Part shown: piece after piece, positions 52,450 to 61,123 of the stretch
Layout of the letters: each line of letters opens with the position of its first letter
Position numbering within the stretch: position 1 is the first letter of the stretch
DNA from: JAUIET01 sp964352475
GTDB taxonomy: Bacteria > Pseudomonadota > Gammaproteobacteria > Pseudomonadales > JAUIET01
Direction: 5' to 3'
NCBI GenBank assembly: GCA_964352475.1
Contig: CAYGSL010000011.1
Coordinates: forward strand, 1 to 64,000
Length of the DNA stretch: 64,000 nt
The notes under the pieces: model-generated
The model's input: only the letters and a program-made list of their open reading frames with translations
What the model was told of the DNA's origin: nothing
Databases searched by the model: none
Translations under genes and position numbers: made by a program

Positions 52450-53795
52450 ACCAACAGATTCTCAGTCTTTGCGAAGGTCAGCGTTTCATCGAGCGCTATT
52501 GCAAGCTTGCTGATGGCCTCATCAATGTGATCTTTGCTGATAATTAAAGGTGGGCACAGTGCAATTGATGAGCCGGCTACGCACCTGACAATCAAACCAT
52601 GGTCTTGACAGCGTTGTGCTGCATAATTACCAACCGCACCACCCTCGAACGCTTTACCTTCGTTTTTATTGGCGACCAGCTCCGCAGCAACAATCAGACC
52701 CTTACCGCGAACTTCGCCAACAAGGGGATGATCCGCGAATTCACGCATACGATGTTGCAGGTACTCACCGGTTTCTGCGGCGGTAGCAAACATGTTGTCG
52801 CGCTGATAAATTTCCAGCACCTTCGACGCCACAGCGCAGCCTACGGGGTGCCCACTATAGGTATAGCCATGACCAAAAACACCCACTTCATTGCTCAGTT
52901 CCGCAATTGCGTCGTACATCTCGCCACTGATTATGCTGGCACTGATAGGGAAATACGCTGAAGACAGTTGTTTGGCCAGGGTCATCATATCGGGTTGCTG
53001 GATATTCATGGTGGTGCAACCAAAATCAGCACCCGTGCGTCCAAACCCGGTGATAACTTCGTCAGCAATAAACAAAATATCATTTCGTTTGAGTACGGCT
53101 TGTACTTTTTCGTAGTAACCAGGCGGCGGAACTATAACCCCACTGGCACCGGTAATCGGCTCGGCGATAAACGCGGCAATGGTGTCTGCGCCTTCGTCTG
53201 CTATCAGTTTTTCCAGGTTGTTGACGATGCGATCTACAAACTCGGCTTCAGTTTCATCGCCTTGCCTGCCACGATAATAATGCGGGTGATCAGTTTGCAA
53301 TATGCCCAGTGCATCCAGCGGTGAGTCGAAGTGTGCGCGCGTAGCCGGAAGACTGGTAAGCGAACCAGCGGCGACAGTAACGCCATGGTAGGCGCGGTCA
53401 CGAGTGATTATTTTACGCTTGGCGGGCTTACCAATCGCTTTGTAGTAGTAGCGAAGTAATTTTACGTGGGTGTCATTGGCATCTGAACCCGAATTGCCAA
53501 AAAACACTTTCGCGTCGGGCACCGGAACCATCTCGGCCAGTGTGGCTGCTAAGCGCCTGCCTGGGTCATGGCTTTTTCCGCCAAACATATGACCAAAGCT
53601 AAGCTGCTGCATTTGCTCGGTCGCTGCCGCTATCACTTCCTGGTTGCCATAACCAAGAGAGGTGCACCAAAGCCCCGCCAGCCCTTCCAGGTAGCGGTTG
53701 CCTTGATCATCGTAAATGTAAACGCCGTCTGCCCGATCAACGATCAGTTGTTCAGTAGCCTGCAGGTTAGTAGTAGGGTAAAGAATCGTATTCAT
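52446..53795 (-). CDS. class III (omega) aminotransferase
   Basis: PLP-dependent transaminase of 449 aa in the group of putrescine/beta-alanine:pyruvate aminotransferases. Motifs: YDDQGNRYLEGLAGLWCTSLGYGN near the start, FGNSGSDANDTHVKL (phosphate-binding), DEVITGFGRTGADFG with the PLP-pyridine Asp, and the Schiff-base Lys in MTLAKQLSSAY (about residue 283). It would transfer an amino group from an amine or omega-amino acid to pyruvate. It lies 32 bp downstream of the acylase gene and is coupled to the amidotransferase gene, which fits a route for the amine half of a cleaved amide. Confidence 0.93.
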   Translation of the reverse strand: MNTILYPTTNLQATEQLIVDRADGVYIYDDQGNRYLEGLAGLWCTSLGYGNQEVIAAATEQMQQLSFGHMFGGKSHDPGRRLAATLAEMVPVPDAKVFFGNSGSDANDTHVKLLRYYYKAIGKPAKRKIITRDRAYHGVTVAAGSLTSLPATRAHFDSPLDALGILQTDHPHYYRGRQGDETEAEFVDRIVNNLEKLIADEGADTIAAFIAEPITGASGVIVPPPGYYEKVQAVLKRNDILFIADEVITGFGRTGADFGCTTMNIQQPDMMTLAKQLSSAYFPISASIISGEMYDAIAELSNEVGVFGHGYTYSGHPVGCAVASKVLEIYQRDNMFATAAETGEYLQHRMREFADHPLVGEVRGKGLIVAAELVANKNEGKAFEGGAVGNYAAQRCQDHGLIVRCVAGSSIALCPPLIISKDHIDEAISKLAIALDETLTFAKTENLLV

Positions 53796-53827
53796 TCGCC
53801 CAACATACTGCAGTTCAGAGTTTTTTT

Positions 53828-56221
53828 CTAGCGCGTGTTCAGTTTTTCTGAACTGACCGAATTAGCCTCAACATCGGCCCGGTAAAACCAAAGTCGTTTG
53901 CGCTGAAAGTCGTTGTACATATCAAACTGATTGCCAAAGTTCGGGCCTTTCTCAGCCTTTGGGCTGATAAAGCCACTGTTGCCTGGTGGCACCACTTCAT
54001 AGCCAATTATTTTGTCTTCTTGCAGCACCACCATATTGTTTTCAGTGCCGCGGTTTTGTTCTATCGGAGCCAGCATGGCAGAGCTTTCCAGTGTTTGCGG
54101 TATACCCAGAAAGTTCTTATGGGTGAAAGGGCGGGGCGCATTGGCCATTTGCCAATCAGCCGGATTGTCGCCATGACTTGCCAATAAGGCGTCATACACC
54201 GATTTGAGTGTGTTGGCGATTGTTTGACTAGCAGATTGGCCGTTAAGAAAGTCAAACCCACTTCGTCCATTCAGCGCCTCTACAAGCGTTTTTAATCCAG
54301 TAGAAATATTAACGCCAGAGCCGGTTGGTGAACCCTCAGTTGGGTACCCCGTTGTTTGGAACCATGGGAAGGCATCACCAAGATCATCGGCAAGAACGTC
54401 TCTGAGCAATTGCTGTAAAAAGCTCTGAAACAATAGGGTACCAGGGCCGTCATAGAACCCATCAGCGTCAGCATCACGCGAGTGCCTATCCCATTCGGAC
54501 AATAGTTGCTGCGCACTCTTAACTGAGCTGCTCGAATGCTGCTGTGCGGCAGCGTCTATCAAAGGTAGAAAATAGCGTACATTGATGTCCGCGTAAGAGC
54601 TGGCTTCAACAAGATCCCAGGCTTGTTCGGGGCCCATTTTTTCCTGCGCCTCTATGGCCGTGTGCAGGTAATCAACCCGGTCAGCGGTAGACCAGGAATA
54701 CCAGAATTCATCCGGATTCAGTACACCTTGTGCGGGCTTGTTGTTCCAGTTAGCGATGTAACCGGATTCGGGGTTCACTTTGTGTGGGTTGTTTGAAAAG
54801 CTCTGCGTGGCTCCCCAATTGCTGCTGCCATCACCGTTGCTGGGAAACCGATTGTCGGCACCCGCACTGCGCGCGGGGTAGTGGCCGACAAACGCGTAGG
54901 CAATATTGCCTTTGCGGTCTGCGTAATACCAGTTAATGTTCAGTGCGGCGTCGTCGGCGTATTCAAGCCACTCTTCCGGAGTGCTGGCCCGTCCCGAATG
55001 CATCCAGGCCAGCATCGATTGCAATTCCTTGCCGTCCCAGGCTCTCCGTTTGGCGTAGGCAACGCCGTTATCTTCATCAAAATGCGTGACCTGTCCGTGT
55101 ACGCTTCTACGCACTGTGATTTCTCTTTCCTCGCTATCAAGCACTGTGATTGTTTCAGCGCGTTGCTCAAAACCTATGTATTCGCCTTTATACCAATATT
55201 GATTTTTGTTTTCAGGGTTCAGTTTTAGCTCAAACAAATCGACAATGTCGCCGGCACCCCAGGTGCTGCCCCAGGCGATATCTGCATTGTGCCCGAACAA
55301 GATCACAGGGTAGGCAAACGGCGTGTTGCCGACAATATCGAAACCGGCACCGTGCAAGCCGATGGAATAGACGTAGGCCGGCACATACCAGCCAAATTGT
55401 GGTCCGTTCACCAATATCGAATTTGCGCCACTGGCCTTATCTGGACCTAATACAAAACAGTTGCTAAAGCCGGTGGCAATATCGGAAGGCGAAGCGCGCA
55501 CAGACGCTGCGTGCGCACTTACTGCGTGAATTGACGAAGCTTGCTTAACGCTGCTGCTCGCCTGCCAATCGTTTGAGCTGATCGATGTGGGTGTGTCTTG
55601 CGTGTACCTAGGATTCAAGTCGTCAAAGATTGACATCGCCGTCTCGGCACCATGTGCTTCTGTGAGAATGTCAAGGATGCGGGCGTTATCGAGTTCGGTG
55701 TTGTAGTCGCCAAAGCGGTTGACCATGGTACCTATAAATACCATGGCCACATCAAAGGCTGTCCACTCGCCAGGTGCGAAATTGAATTCACTGAATTCAA
55801 GTGGCAGCAAAGTGTTTGGTGATTTGTTTATGCGCGCAAGCCATGTGTTCATGCCAGCGGCGTAGCCTTCAAAAACCGCAAGATCATCTTCAGCTAGACC
55901 ACTCAATTGTTCACGAATGGATTGAGGTGAGTACAGGTGCCGCGTTTGTTCGTCAAAATCTGCGTAGTCTGAGCCTAACACTTCGGCGACTGTACCGACC
56001 GCGCTGCGCCTGGCCATTTCCATTTGAAACAAACGGTCTTGCGCCACCGCATAACCATAACCAAAAAACACGTCATATACAGTGTTCGCGTAAACATGCG
56101 CAGTGCCATATTCATCGCGGATAATTTCCACCTCGCCGTTCGCAAGGGAGTTTGACAGTGGCTGGTTATTGCAGGCCGTAATGCAAAATGTGGCACAGAT
56201 AATTAAAACGATTTTTTTCAT
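53828..56221 (-). CDS. penicillin acylase family lipoprotein
   Basis: Ntn-hydrolase precursor of 797 aa. An N-terminal lipoprotein signal ends in CITAC (Cys17), so it is anchored in the periplasmic face of the envelope. The alpha-chain motif GYGYAVAQDRLFQMEMARRSAVG is at about 54-76. The probable autoprocessing site is before Ser in ATGFSNCFVLGPDKASGAN (near residue 254), followed by the beta chain with GAGFDIVGNTPFAYPVILFGHN and a C-terminal NSGFISP segment. The family hydrolyses amides such as penicillin G, N-acyl-homoserine lactones or other N-acyl compounds. It sits downstream of a TonB receptor and upstream of an aminotransferase; release of a phenylacetyl or acyl group from an imported amide is inferred. 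Confidence 0.88.
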   Translation of the reverse strand: MKKIVLIICATFCITACNNQPLSNSLANGEVEIIRDEYGTAHVYANTVYDVFFGYGYAVAQDRLFQMEMARRSAVGTVAEVLGSDYADFDEQTRHLYSPQSIREQLSGLAEDDLAVFEGYAAGMNTWLARINKSPNTLLPLEFSEFNFAPGEWTAFDVAMVFIGTMVNRFGDYNTELDNARILDILTEAHGAETAMSIFDDLNPRYTQDTPTSISSNDWQASSSVKQASSIHAVSAHAASVRASPSDIATGFSNCFVLGPDKASGANSILVNGPQFGWYVPAYVYSIGLHGAGFDIVGNTPFAYPVILFGHNADIAWGSTWGAGDIVDLFELKLNPENKNQYWYKGEYIGFEQRAETITVLDSEEREITVRRSVHGQVTHFDEDNGVAYAKRRAWDGKELQSMLAWMHSGRASTPEEWLEYADDAALNINWYYADRKGNIAYAFVGHYPARSAGADNRFPSNGDGSSNWGATQSFSNNPHKVNPESGYIANWNNKPAQGVLNPDEFWYSWSTADRVDYLHTAIEAQEKMGPEQAWDLVEASSYADINVRYFLPLIDAAAQQHSSSSVKSAQQLLSEWDRHSRDADADGFYDGPGTLLFQSFLQQLLRDVLADDLGDAFPWFQTTGYPTEGSPTGSGVNISTGLKTLVEALNGRSGFDFLNGQSASQTIANTLKSVYDALLASHGDNPADWQMANAPRPFTHKNFLGIPQTLESSAMLAPIEQNRGTENNMVVLQEDKIIGYEVVPPGNSGFISPKAEKGPNFGNQFDMYNDFQRKRLWFYRADVEANSVSSEKLNTR

Positions 56222-56224
56222 AAC

Positions 56225-56253
56225 AAAAAAAGGCGCGTTATTAGCGCGCCTTT
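56225..56253 (-). terminator. rho-independent terminator of the TonB receptor gene
   Basis: A perfect 9-bp stem AAAGGCGCG/CGCGCCTTT with a 7-nt loop. On the minus strand it is followed by a run of T, and it lies 28 bp past the receptor stop. The T-run ends just three bases before the ATG of the acylase gene, which leaves no room for a separate ribosome site there. Confidence 0.85.
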
Positions 56254-56281
56254 AATCCTGATTCACGTAGCGAAAGAGCGT

Positions 56282-58528
56282 TTACATACTCCAGGTGGCA
56301 GTTACACCATAAGTTCGAGGCGCGCCCCAAACACCAATAACGCCCGGTCCAATCACGTAACTGTGCGAGATGTAGTCTTCCTCTGCGAGGTTTTTGCCCC
56401 ATAAAGCGATTTCCAGATTTTCATTGGTAGACGTCCATGCCAAGCGTGCATCAATCAGGTCATGCTCGTCAATACGGGTGCGCTGGTCCAGATAGTCAGT
56501 GATCTGTCTGTCCACATGACTTAGCTCAATACGGAAGTCATAAGTGCCATGATTGGTTGGCAGCATGTACTTGGCTGCAATGTTATAGGAGTTTTCTGGC
56601 GCCTGACGAAGGTCACTGCCAGAGGCATCGATAGCGCCAGCAGCGGTTTCGATCACCAGGTCATTTACTTCGGTATCAAGATACGCGTAGTTGCCAGTGA
56701 TCTGAACGTTGTCGCCAATATTCCAAACAAAATCCAGCTCTATGCCCTGAATATCAGCCGTACCGATATTGGCGGTCACAAAGGTACCAAACGCAGAACC
56801 TGCAACCGGACCAAAGCGAACAATCTGCAGGTCTTCGTAGTCCGTCAGAAAAGCCGTGGCATTCAGTCGCAGCGTGTTATCAAACAAGTCACCTTTGAAA
56901 CCTAATTCATAGTTCAAAGCGGTTTCAGGTTCTACCGGATCACCGGCAACCGCTTCAATACCTTGCGAGCCAGCGAAGCCACCGCTCTTGAATCCTTTGG
57001 ACGCTGTTGCAAACAACATAATTCCGTCGCTAGGCCGATATTGCAAAGACACCATAGGAGAGAAGTCATCCCAGTCATCATTAGGCGTGACTGTGAACGA
57101 CTCAGCAACAATATTCAGGCTGCCACCCACACCCTGGCACTCCGCAAAGTTCTCAAACGGCGTACCCGTTCGATCGCCACCGCAATCTACAGACGTTGCC
57201 AGGTAGTCTTTTTCATCCAATGTATAGCGTGCACCAAACGTCAGTGCAAGGGCTTCACTGATGTCCCAGGTGCCTTGGCCATAAATGGCATAGCTGTTGG
57301 TTTCATTCACTGTGCGGGTGTATTCATTGCCGATAATGGCCTGTGAGCCAACGTCCTGAACAACAAAGCCGTTATACGTTCCTGCCGCGGTAATTTTGAA
57401 CTGCTCGGTGCGGTCGGTTTCCTCGCGAAAGTAGTACAGACCAGCTGTGTAATTGAAGTTTCCGTCCAGATTAGACGTCCAGCGCAGTTCCTGAGAGAAA
57501 GTATCAATGTCTTCAATGATGTCGTCGAATACTTCATCAAATGGCAAGCCGATGGCGCCGAGGCCTGCGCCCACAGACTGCATTTCCCAGTCAGCTTCCG
57601 CGTGGCGGAAAGCGGTAATCGTGGTCAGCGTGCCATTGTTGAACTCAATGTCACCCTGAAGGCTTATGCCATTGGCTTCACGTTTTGAAAAGCCGTCAGC
57701 GGGTGAGGCTTGCTGCCTGGCACGCGTCACGCCATTTGCCGCGGCAATTTCTACCACAGGGGCATTGCTTTCGATTGCTGTACGGCCCATGTCGTTGCGG
57801 TCGTCGTCCATCCAATCGGCTGACAATAGCCAGTCGCTGGACTCTGTAGAGAAACGTAACTGGCCGCGAAGCGAGGTTTGGTCTTCGTCTTGCAGCTTGG
57901 TACCTAGTACCAGGTTGTCCACGTAACCATCGTGCTCACGGTGACTCAAAGTCAGCTTGCCGGCTACCGAATCTGAGAGCGGGCCACTGATGAAACCTTG
58001 ATATCGAAGTATGCCTTCGTTACCAACTGTCAGGCCAATTTTGCCACTCAACTCATCGGCCGGCTTCTGCGATACAACGCTGATCGCGCCGCCGATCGAG
58101 TTGCGTCCAAACAAGGTGCCTTGCGGTCCTTTCAATACTTCAATTCGCTCAAGATCGAACATATCAAAATTGATTGAAGCAAGGCGTCCTATGTAAACGC
58201 CGTCCAGAAACAAGCCAACCGAGTTATCCAGGCCTGCACCGTCATCCACCGAGCTGATGCCCCGCATGGAGATCAAAGACTGTCCTGCTGCGAATTCGCT
58301 GTACGACATACCGGGTACATGTAAAGCAATAGTGGCCGCATCAAATATATCTGCTTCCTTCAACTCATCCGCACCAATGGCGGTAACAGTGATTGGTACG
58401 TCTTGAACGTTTTGCTCGCGGTGTTGAGAAGTAACAATGATTTCCTCCAACTCGCCTGCTGTTACCAGGCTGGAGCAAAGAACGGGCGCCGTCAGTAAGG
58501 CAGCGTACTTGCGGGTAGTTATAGCCAT
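56282..58528 (-). CDS. TonB-dependent receptor
   Basis: Outer-membrane transporter of 748 aa. GAGGAA precedes the ATG. The short leader ends near VTAGE, followed by the TonB-box-like LEEIIVTSQHREQNVQ, the plug motif LKGPQGTLFGRNSIGGAISV and a barrel ending GVTATWSM; here the last residue is Met rather than an aromatic. It is preceded by the shared palindrome at 58573 and followed by a terminator and then the acylase gene. The arrangement suggests import of an amide or N-acyl compound processed by the amidase and acylase lipoproteins on either side. Confidence 0.92.
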   Translation of the reverse strand: MAITTRKYAALLTAPVLCSSLVTAGELEEIIVTSQHREQNVQDVPITVTAIGADELKEADIFDAATIALHVPGMSYSEFAAGQSLISMRGISSVDDGAGLDNSVGLFLDGVYIGRLASINFDMFDLERIEVLKGPQGTLFGRNSIGGAISVVSQKPADELSGKIGLTVGNEGILRYQGFISGPLSDSVAGKLTLSHREHDGYVDNLVLGTKLQDEDQTSLRGQLRFSTESSDWLLSADWMDDDRNDMGRTAIESNAPVVEIAAANGVTRARQQASPADGFSKREANGISLQGDIEFNNGTLTTITAFRHAEADWEMQSVGAGLGAIGLPFDEVFDDIIEDIDTFSQELRWTSNLDGNFNYTAGLYYFREETDRTEQFKITAAGTYNGFVVQDVGSQAIIGNEYTRTVNETNSYAIYGQGTWDISEALALTFGARYTLDEKDYLATSVDCGGDRTGTPFENFAECQGVGGSLNIVAESFTVTPNDDWDDFSPMVSLQYRPSDGIMLFATASKGFKSGGFAGSQGIEAVAGDPVEPETALNYELGFKGDLFDNTLRLNATAFLTDYEDLQIVRFGPVAGSAFGTFVTANIGTADIQGIELDFVWNIGDNVQITGNYAYLDTEVNDLVIETAAGAIDASGSDLRQAPENSYNIAAKYMLPTNHGTYDFRIELSHVDRQITDYLDQRTRIDEHDLIDARLAWTSTNENLEIALWGKNLAEEDYISHSYVIGPGVIGVWGAPRTYGVTATWSM

Positions 58529-58572
58529 GCTAATTTCCTCGATTAAATAACAAAGTGATACAAAAAATATTA

Positions 58573-58586
58573 TTTTAAGCTTAAAA
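58573..58586. promoter_or_regulatory. palindrome TTTTAAGCTTAAAA upstream of TonB receptor
   Basis: Perfect 14-base palindrome, 45 bp upstream of the receptor start, in the 144-bp gap to the amidase gene. Read on the minus strand it continues TAATATTT, as the site at 17834 does on the plus strand. This ties the receptor to the same regulon as the LLM and aminobenzoyl-CoA genes. Confidence 0.68.
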
Positions 58587-58672
58587 CGGTATCATATAAT
58601 AGTAGTTGCCAGAAGCTGTCAATAGTTATCTGCCTTCATGGCAAGGGATGGTCGCAAATGGCATGCGAGCAT

Positions 58673-60121
58673 TTACCGCTCATTTACCGAATGGGCGAAA
58701 AGTTCTTCAATTGCCAAAGCAATGCCCAACACCTCGCGGTCACTACCGGCCGGACCGTCAATCTCAAGACCCACAGGCAAGCCGTCGCAACCGCTGCTGA
58801 TCGGCAGGCTTACTCCAGGAATGCCGGCAATACTCGCTGGATCGGTATTGTGGATATACGAAGGAAAGGTTGGTGCTTTGCTGCCATTTAGATCCACCGT
58901 TTCTACCGAGCCTTTAATAGGCCGGGCTGGTAATTTGGTGGTTGGAAACACCATGCCAGCTAACTGATTCTGCTCGAAGTACAGCGCGTACAATTGCTGC
59001 AAGCGGGTTAAGGCCAGTAAGGCCTGCTGATAGGTTTCTTCAGGGACAGCTGTTGCAGGTGTTGTTGCACCCGCAAAAACCGTTTGCACATCAGGGCTTG
59101 CAACGCCAGCAACAAGGTCTGCAAGGCTAAGCCCAGTGTCGTATTTCGCCAAATAAGTCGTTAAATCACGAATCGCTTCAAATAACGCTATAGGGAAACC
59201 GCTGCGTGCCAGTAAGTCCGCAAGCTCGGGTACTTCGGCTTCAACCAGTTCAACGCCGACACTTTGCAAACGTTCCAGCGCGTTGTTTGTACACTGCTCC
59301 ACGTGCGGGTCGAGTTCTGAATAGAAGTAGGCTCGATCAACACCTAATCTAAGGCCATCAAGGTTGATCTGAGGTAAACCCAATGCATCGCCTGAAATCA
59401 CCGCATCAAGTTTTGCCAGCATCGAGATATTCGCTGCGATTGGCCCAATAGTGTCGCGCGTATCCGACACTGGCGTCACCGCACCAGTAGGGTATCGACC
59501 ACTGCTTGGCCTGAACCCGGCCACGCCGGTAAGCGCAGGTGGAATACGAACTGAACCGCCTGTGTCAGTGCCCAGACCGGCCTCAACGATGCCAGCTGCA
59601 ACCGCCGCGGCCGTGCCACCGCTGCTACCGCCAGCAAACGTCATTGGATTAGCAGGGTTGCGCACCGGCCCAAATGCCGTGTTATCACTGGTAATACCGA
59701 AAGCAAGCTCATGCATATTCGCCTTGCCCAAAACAATAGCGCCCGCTTTTTTAAGCCGCGCTATCACCGGGTTGTCCTCAGTCGGTACAAAGTTCTTTAG
59801 CGCAGGTGTTCCAGCCGTATTTGGCAAGCCTGCCACATGAATATTGTCTTTTATCGCCAAAAGCACGCCGTGCAGTGGACCTTTCTCACCCTTGCTTTCA
59901 TCAGCCCGCCTGGCCGCTCGCAACGCGCCTTCTTCATCAATCGTGATGAAGGCATTCAAATTTGACAACAACTCCGCTCGCTGCAAAGCCTGCTGAACTT
60001 TTAGTTCCATGGCCCCAGTTTCCGCAGCCGCCAATGCCTCTGCGCCTTGTTTCGCCGTTTCCTGCTTTCCGCAAGCAGCAAGGCTGGCGAACAAACATGC
60101 CACAATGAATAGTCGGTACAC
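58673..60121 (-). CDS. amidase signature family lipoprotein (indoleacetamide hydrolase-like)
   Basis: Amidase of 482 aa. The GTG start at 60121 follows GGGAGAG and opens a lipoprotein leader with LAAC (Cys17). The amidase catalytic triad region is present: Lys in LLAIKDNIHVAGLPNTAG (about 88-105), then GGSSGGTAAAVAAGIVEAGLGTDTGGSVRIP with the two Ser (about 165-195). The GLGTDTGGSVRIPPALTGVAGFRPS stretch fits the indoleacetamide/mandelamide hydrolase branch. It would release an aryl-acetate from an amide in the envelope. It stands between the TonB receptor gene (downstream) and a divergent LuxR-type regulator. Confidence 0.9.
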   Translation of the reverse strand: MYRLFIVACLFASLAACGKQETAKQGAEALAAAETGAMELKVQQALQRAELLSNLNAFITIDEEGALRAARRADESKGEKGPLHGVLLAIKDNIHVAGLPNTAGTPALKNFVPTEDNPVIARLKKAGAIVLGKANMHELAFGITSDNTAFGPVRNPANPMTFAGGSSGGTAAAVAAGIVEAGLGTDTGGSVRIPPALTGVAGFRPSSGRYPTGAVTPVSDTRDTIGPIAANISMLAKLDAVISGDALGLPQINLDGLRLGVDRAYFYSELDPHVEQCTNNALERLQSVGVELVEAEVPELADLLARSGFPIALFEAIRDLTTYLAKYDTGLSLADLVAGVASPDVQTVFAGATTPATAVPEETYQQALLALTRLQQLYALYFEQNQLAGMVFPTTKLPARPIKGSVETVDLNGSKAPTFPSYIHNTDPASIAGIPGVSLPISSGCDGLPVGLEIDGPAGSDREVLGIALAIEELFAHSVNER

Positions 60122-60229
60122 ATTTCTCTCCCAATACTGTTTAAACAGACTACGATACCCGCTTAGCCCGCTGTATCATCAATTTTGTTGATTTACGCGC
60201 CTGAAAAATGCGCAGATAGTGTCAATACC

Positions 60230-61006
60230 ATGAATCTGGAACAAAAAGAATGGCGCCAACTTCTCGCCGTCATAGAGCATCTGAACAACAGCCTCGATGA
60301 CCGCGAGATTAGAGAAAATACCGGCAAAGAGCTGCTGGATCTTTTGCACGCTGATCACTTCGCCTCATACGTGTGGAACAGCGACGCACAGGAATTCAGT
60401 AACCCCGTGTTCCTGAACATGTCCGCCGACAATCTCAATCTCTACGAGCAGTACTATCAATTTCACGACCCAATAACGCACAAGTTGCAGCGCCATAAAA
60501 AAGCGGTCTCGGTAAACCAGGTTATCGCCCAGGAAGATTTGGTAAAAACAGAATTCTTCAATGACTTCCTGCACAAGGACGGCTTGTTCTATGGAATCAA
60601 TATCTACGTATTCGACAACGCCGACCAGAATATAGGTGACTTCAGAGTGTGGCGCTCAAAAGGCCGCGAGAACTTCGGTCAACGCGAGCTGGACATTTTG
60701 AACATGATTGCACCGCATTTCAGAAACGCCATGCGCAATATCTCGTTTGCAAAACACGCCCCACCAGAACGAGACCTTGCCGCAACGCGACGTTTTTTGT
60801 CTGACAGGCTGCTGCTCACCAGGCGCGAACTGGATGTCGCGGTTTTATTGTTGGAAGGGAAGCCAGATAAAATACTGTGCGATGATTTGCATATATCCAT
60901 GGCGACTTTGCGAACTCATATACAGAATATTTTTCACAAAGCGGATGTGAACAGTCGAAGTGAGTTTTTTAGCAAGGTATTGCTTAAACCGGATTCAAGC
61001 CACTAA
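60230..61006 (+). CDS. LuxR-type HTH transcriptional regulator with GAF-like sensor domain
   Basis: Regulator of about 258 aa. The ATG at 60230 is the likely start, although no clear ribosome site is seen; a TTG at 60185 would add 15 residues. The N-terminal about 170 residues look like a GAF/autoinducer-type alpha-beta domain (HADHFASYVWN, YYQFHDPITHKLQRH, FRVWRSKGRENFGQRELDIL). The C-terminal HTH is LTRRELDVAVLLLEGKPDKILCDDLHISMATLRTHIQNIF. No luxI-type synthase is near. It is divergent from the amidase gene, 108 bp away, and probably controls it. Confidence 0.88.
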   Translation: MNLEQKEWRQLLAVIEHLNNSLDDREIRENTGKELLDLLHADHFASYVWNSDAQEFSNPVFLNMSADNLNLYEQYYQFHDPITHKLQRHKKAVSVNQVIAQEDLVKTEFFNDFLHKDGLFYGINIYVFDNADQNIGDFRVWRSKGRENFGQRELDILNMIAPHFRNAMRNISFAKHAPPERDLAATRRFLSDRLLLTRRELDVAVLLLEGKPDKILCDDLHISMATLRTHIQNIFHKADVNSRSEFFSKVLLKPDSSH

Positions 61007-61079
61007 AAAAACTCTTTCCACAGACTTGCAGACAGCACCAAAGTAGATTTCATTCAAGCAGACACTCTTGTAAAGTGCG

Positions 61080-61085
61080 TATAAT
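61080..61085 (+). promoter_or_regulatory. possible -10 box of yghU
   Basis: A perfect TATAAT lies 39 bp before the YghU ATG in the 117-bp gap after the LuxR-type gene. No convincing -35 hexamer is found at 16-18 bp, so the call is tentative. Confidence 0.4.
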
Positions 61086-61123
61086 AGGGGCTCATTTAGC
61101 GCTACCAACTGCTGGAAATATTT

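Noticed and set aside
60230..61006. A quorum-sensing LuxR receptor working with the acylase as an AHL-degrading enzyme
   Set aside because: No luxI-type gene is nearby and the typical AHL-binding Trp/Tyr/Asp pattern is not evident in the N-terminal domain; kept only as a LuxR-type HTH regulator.
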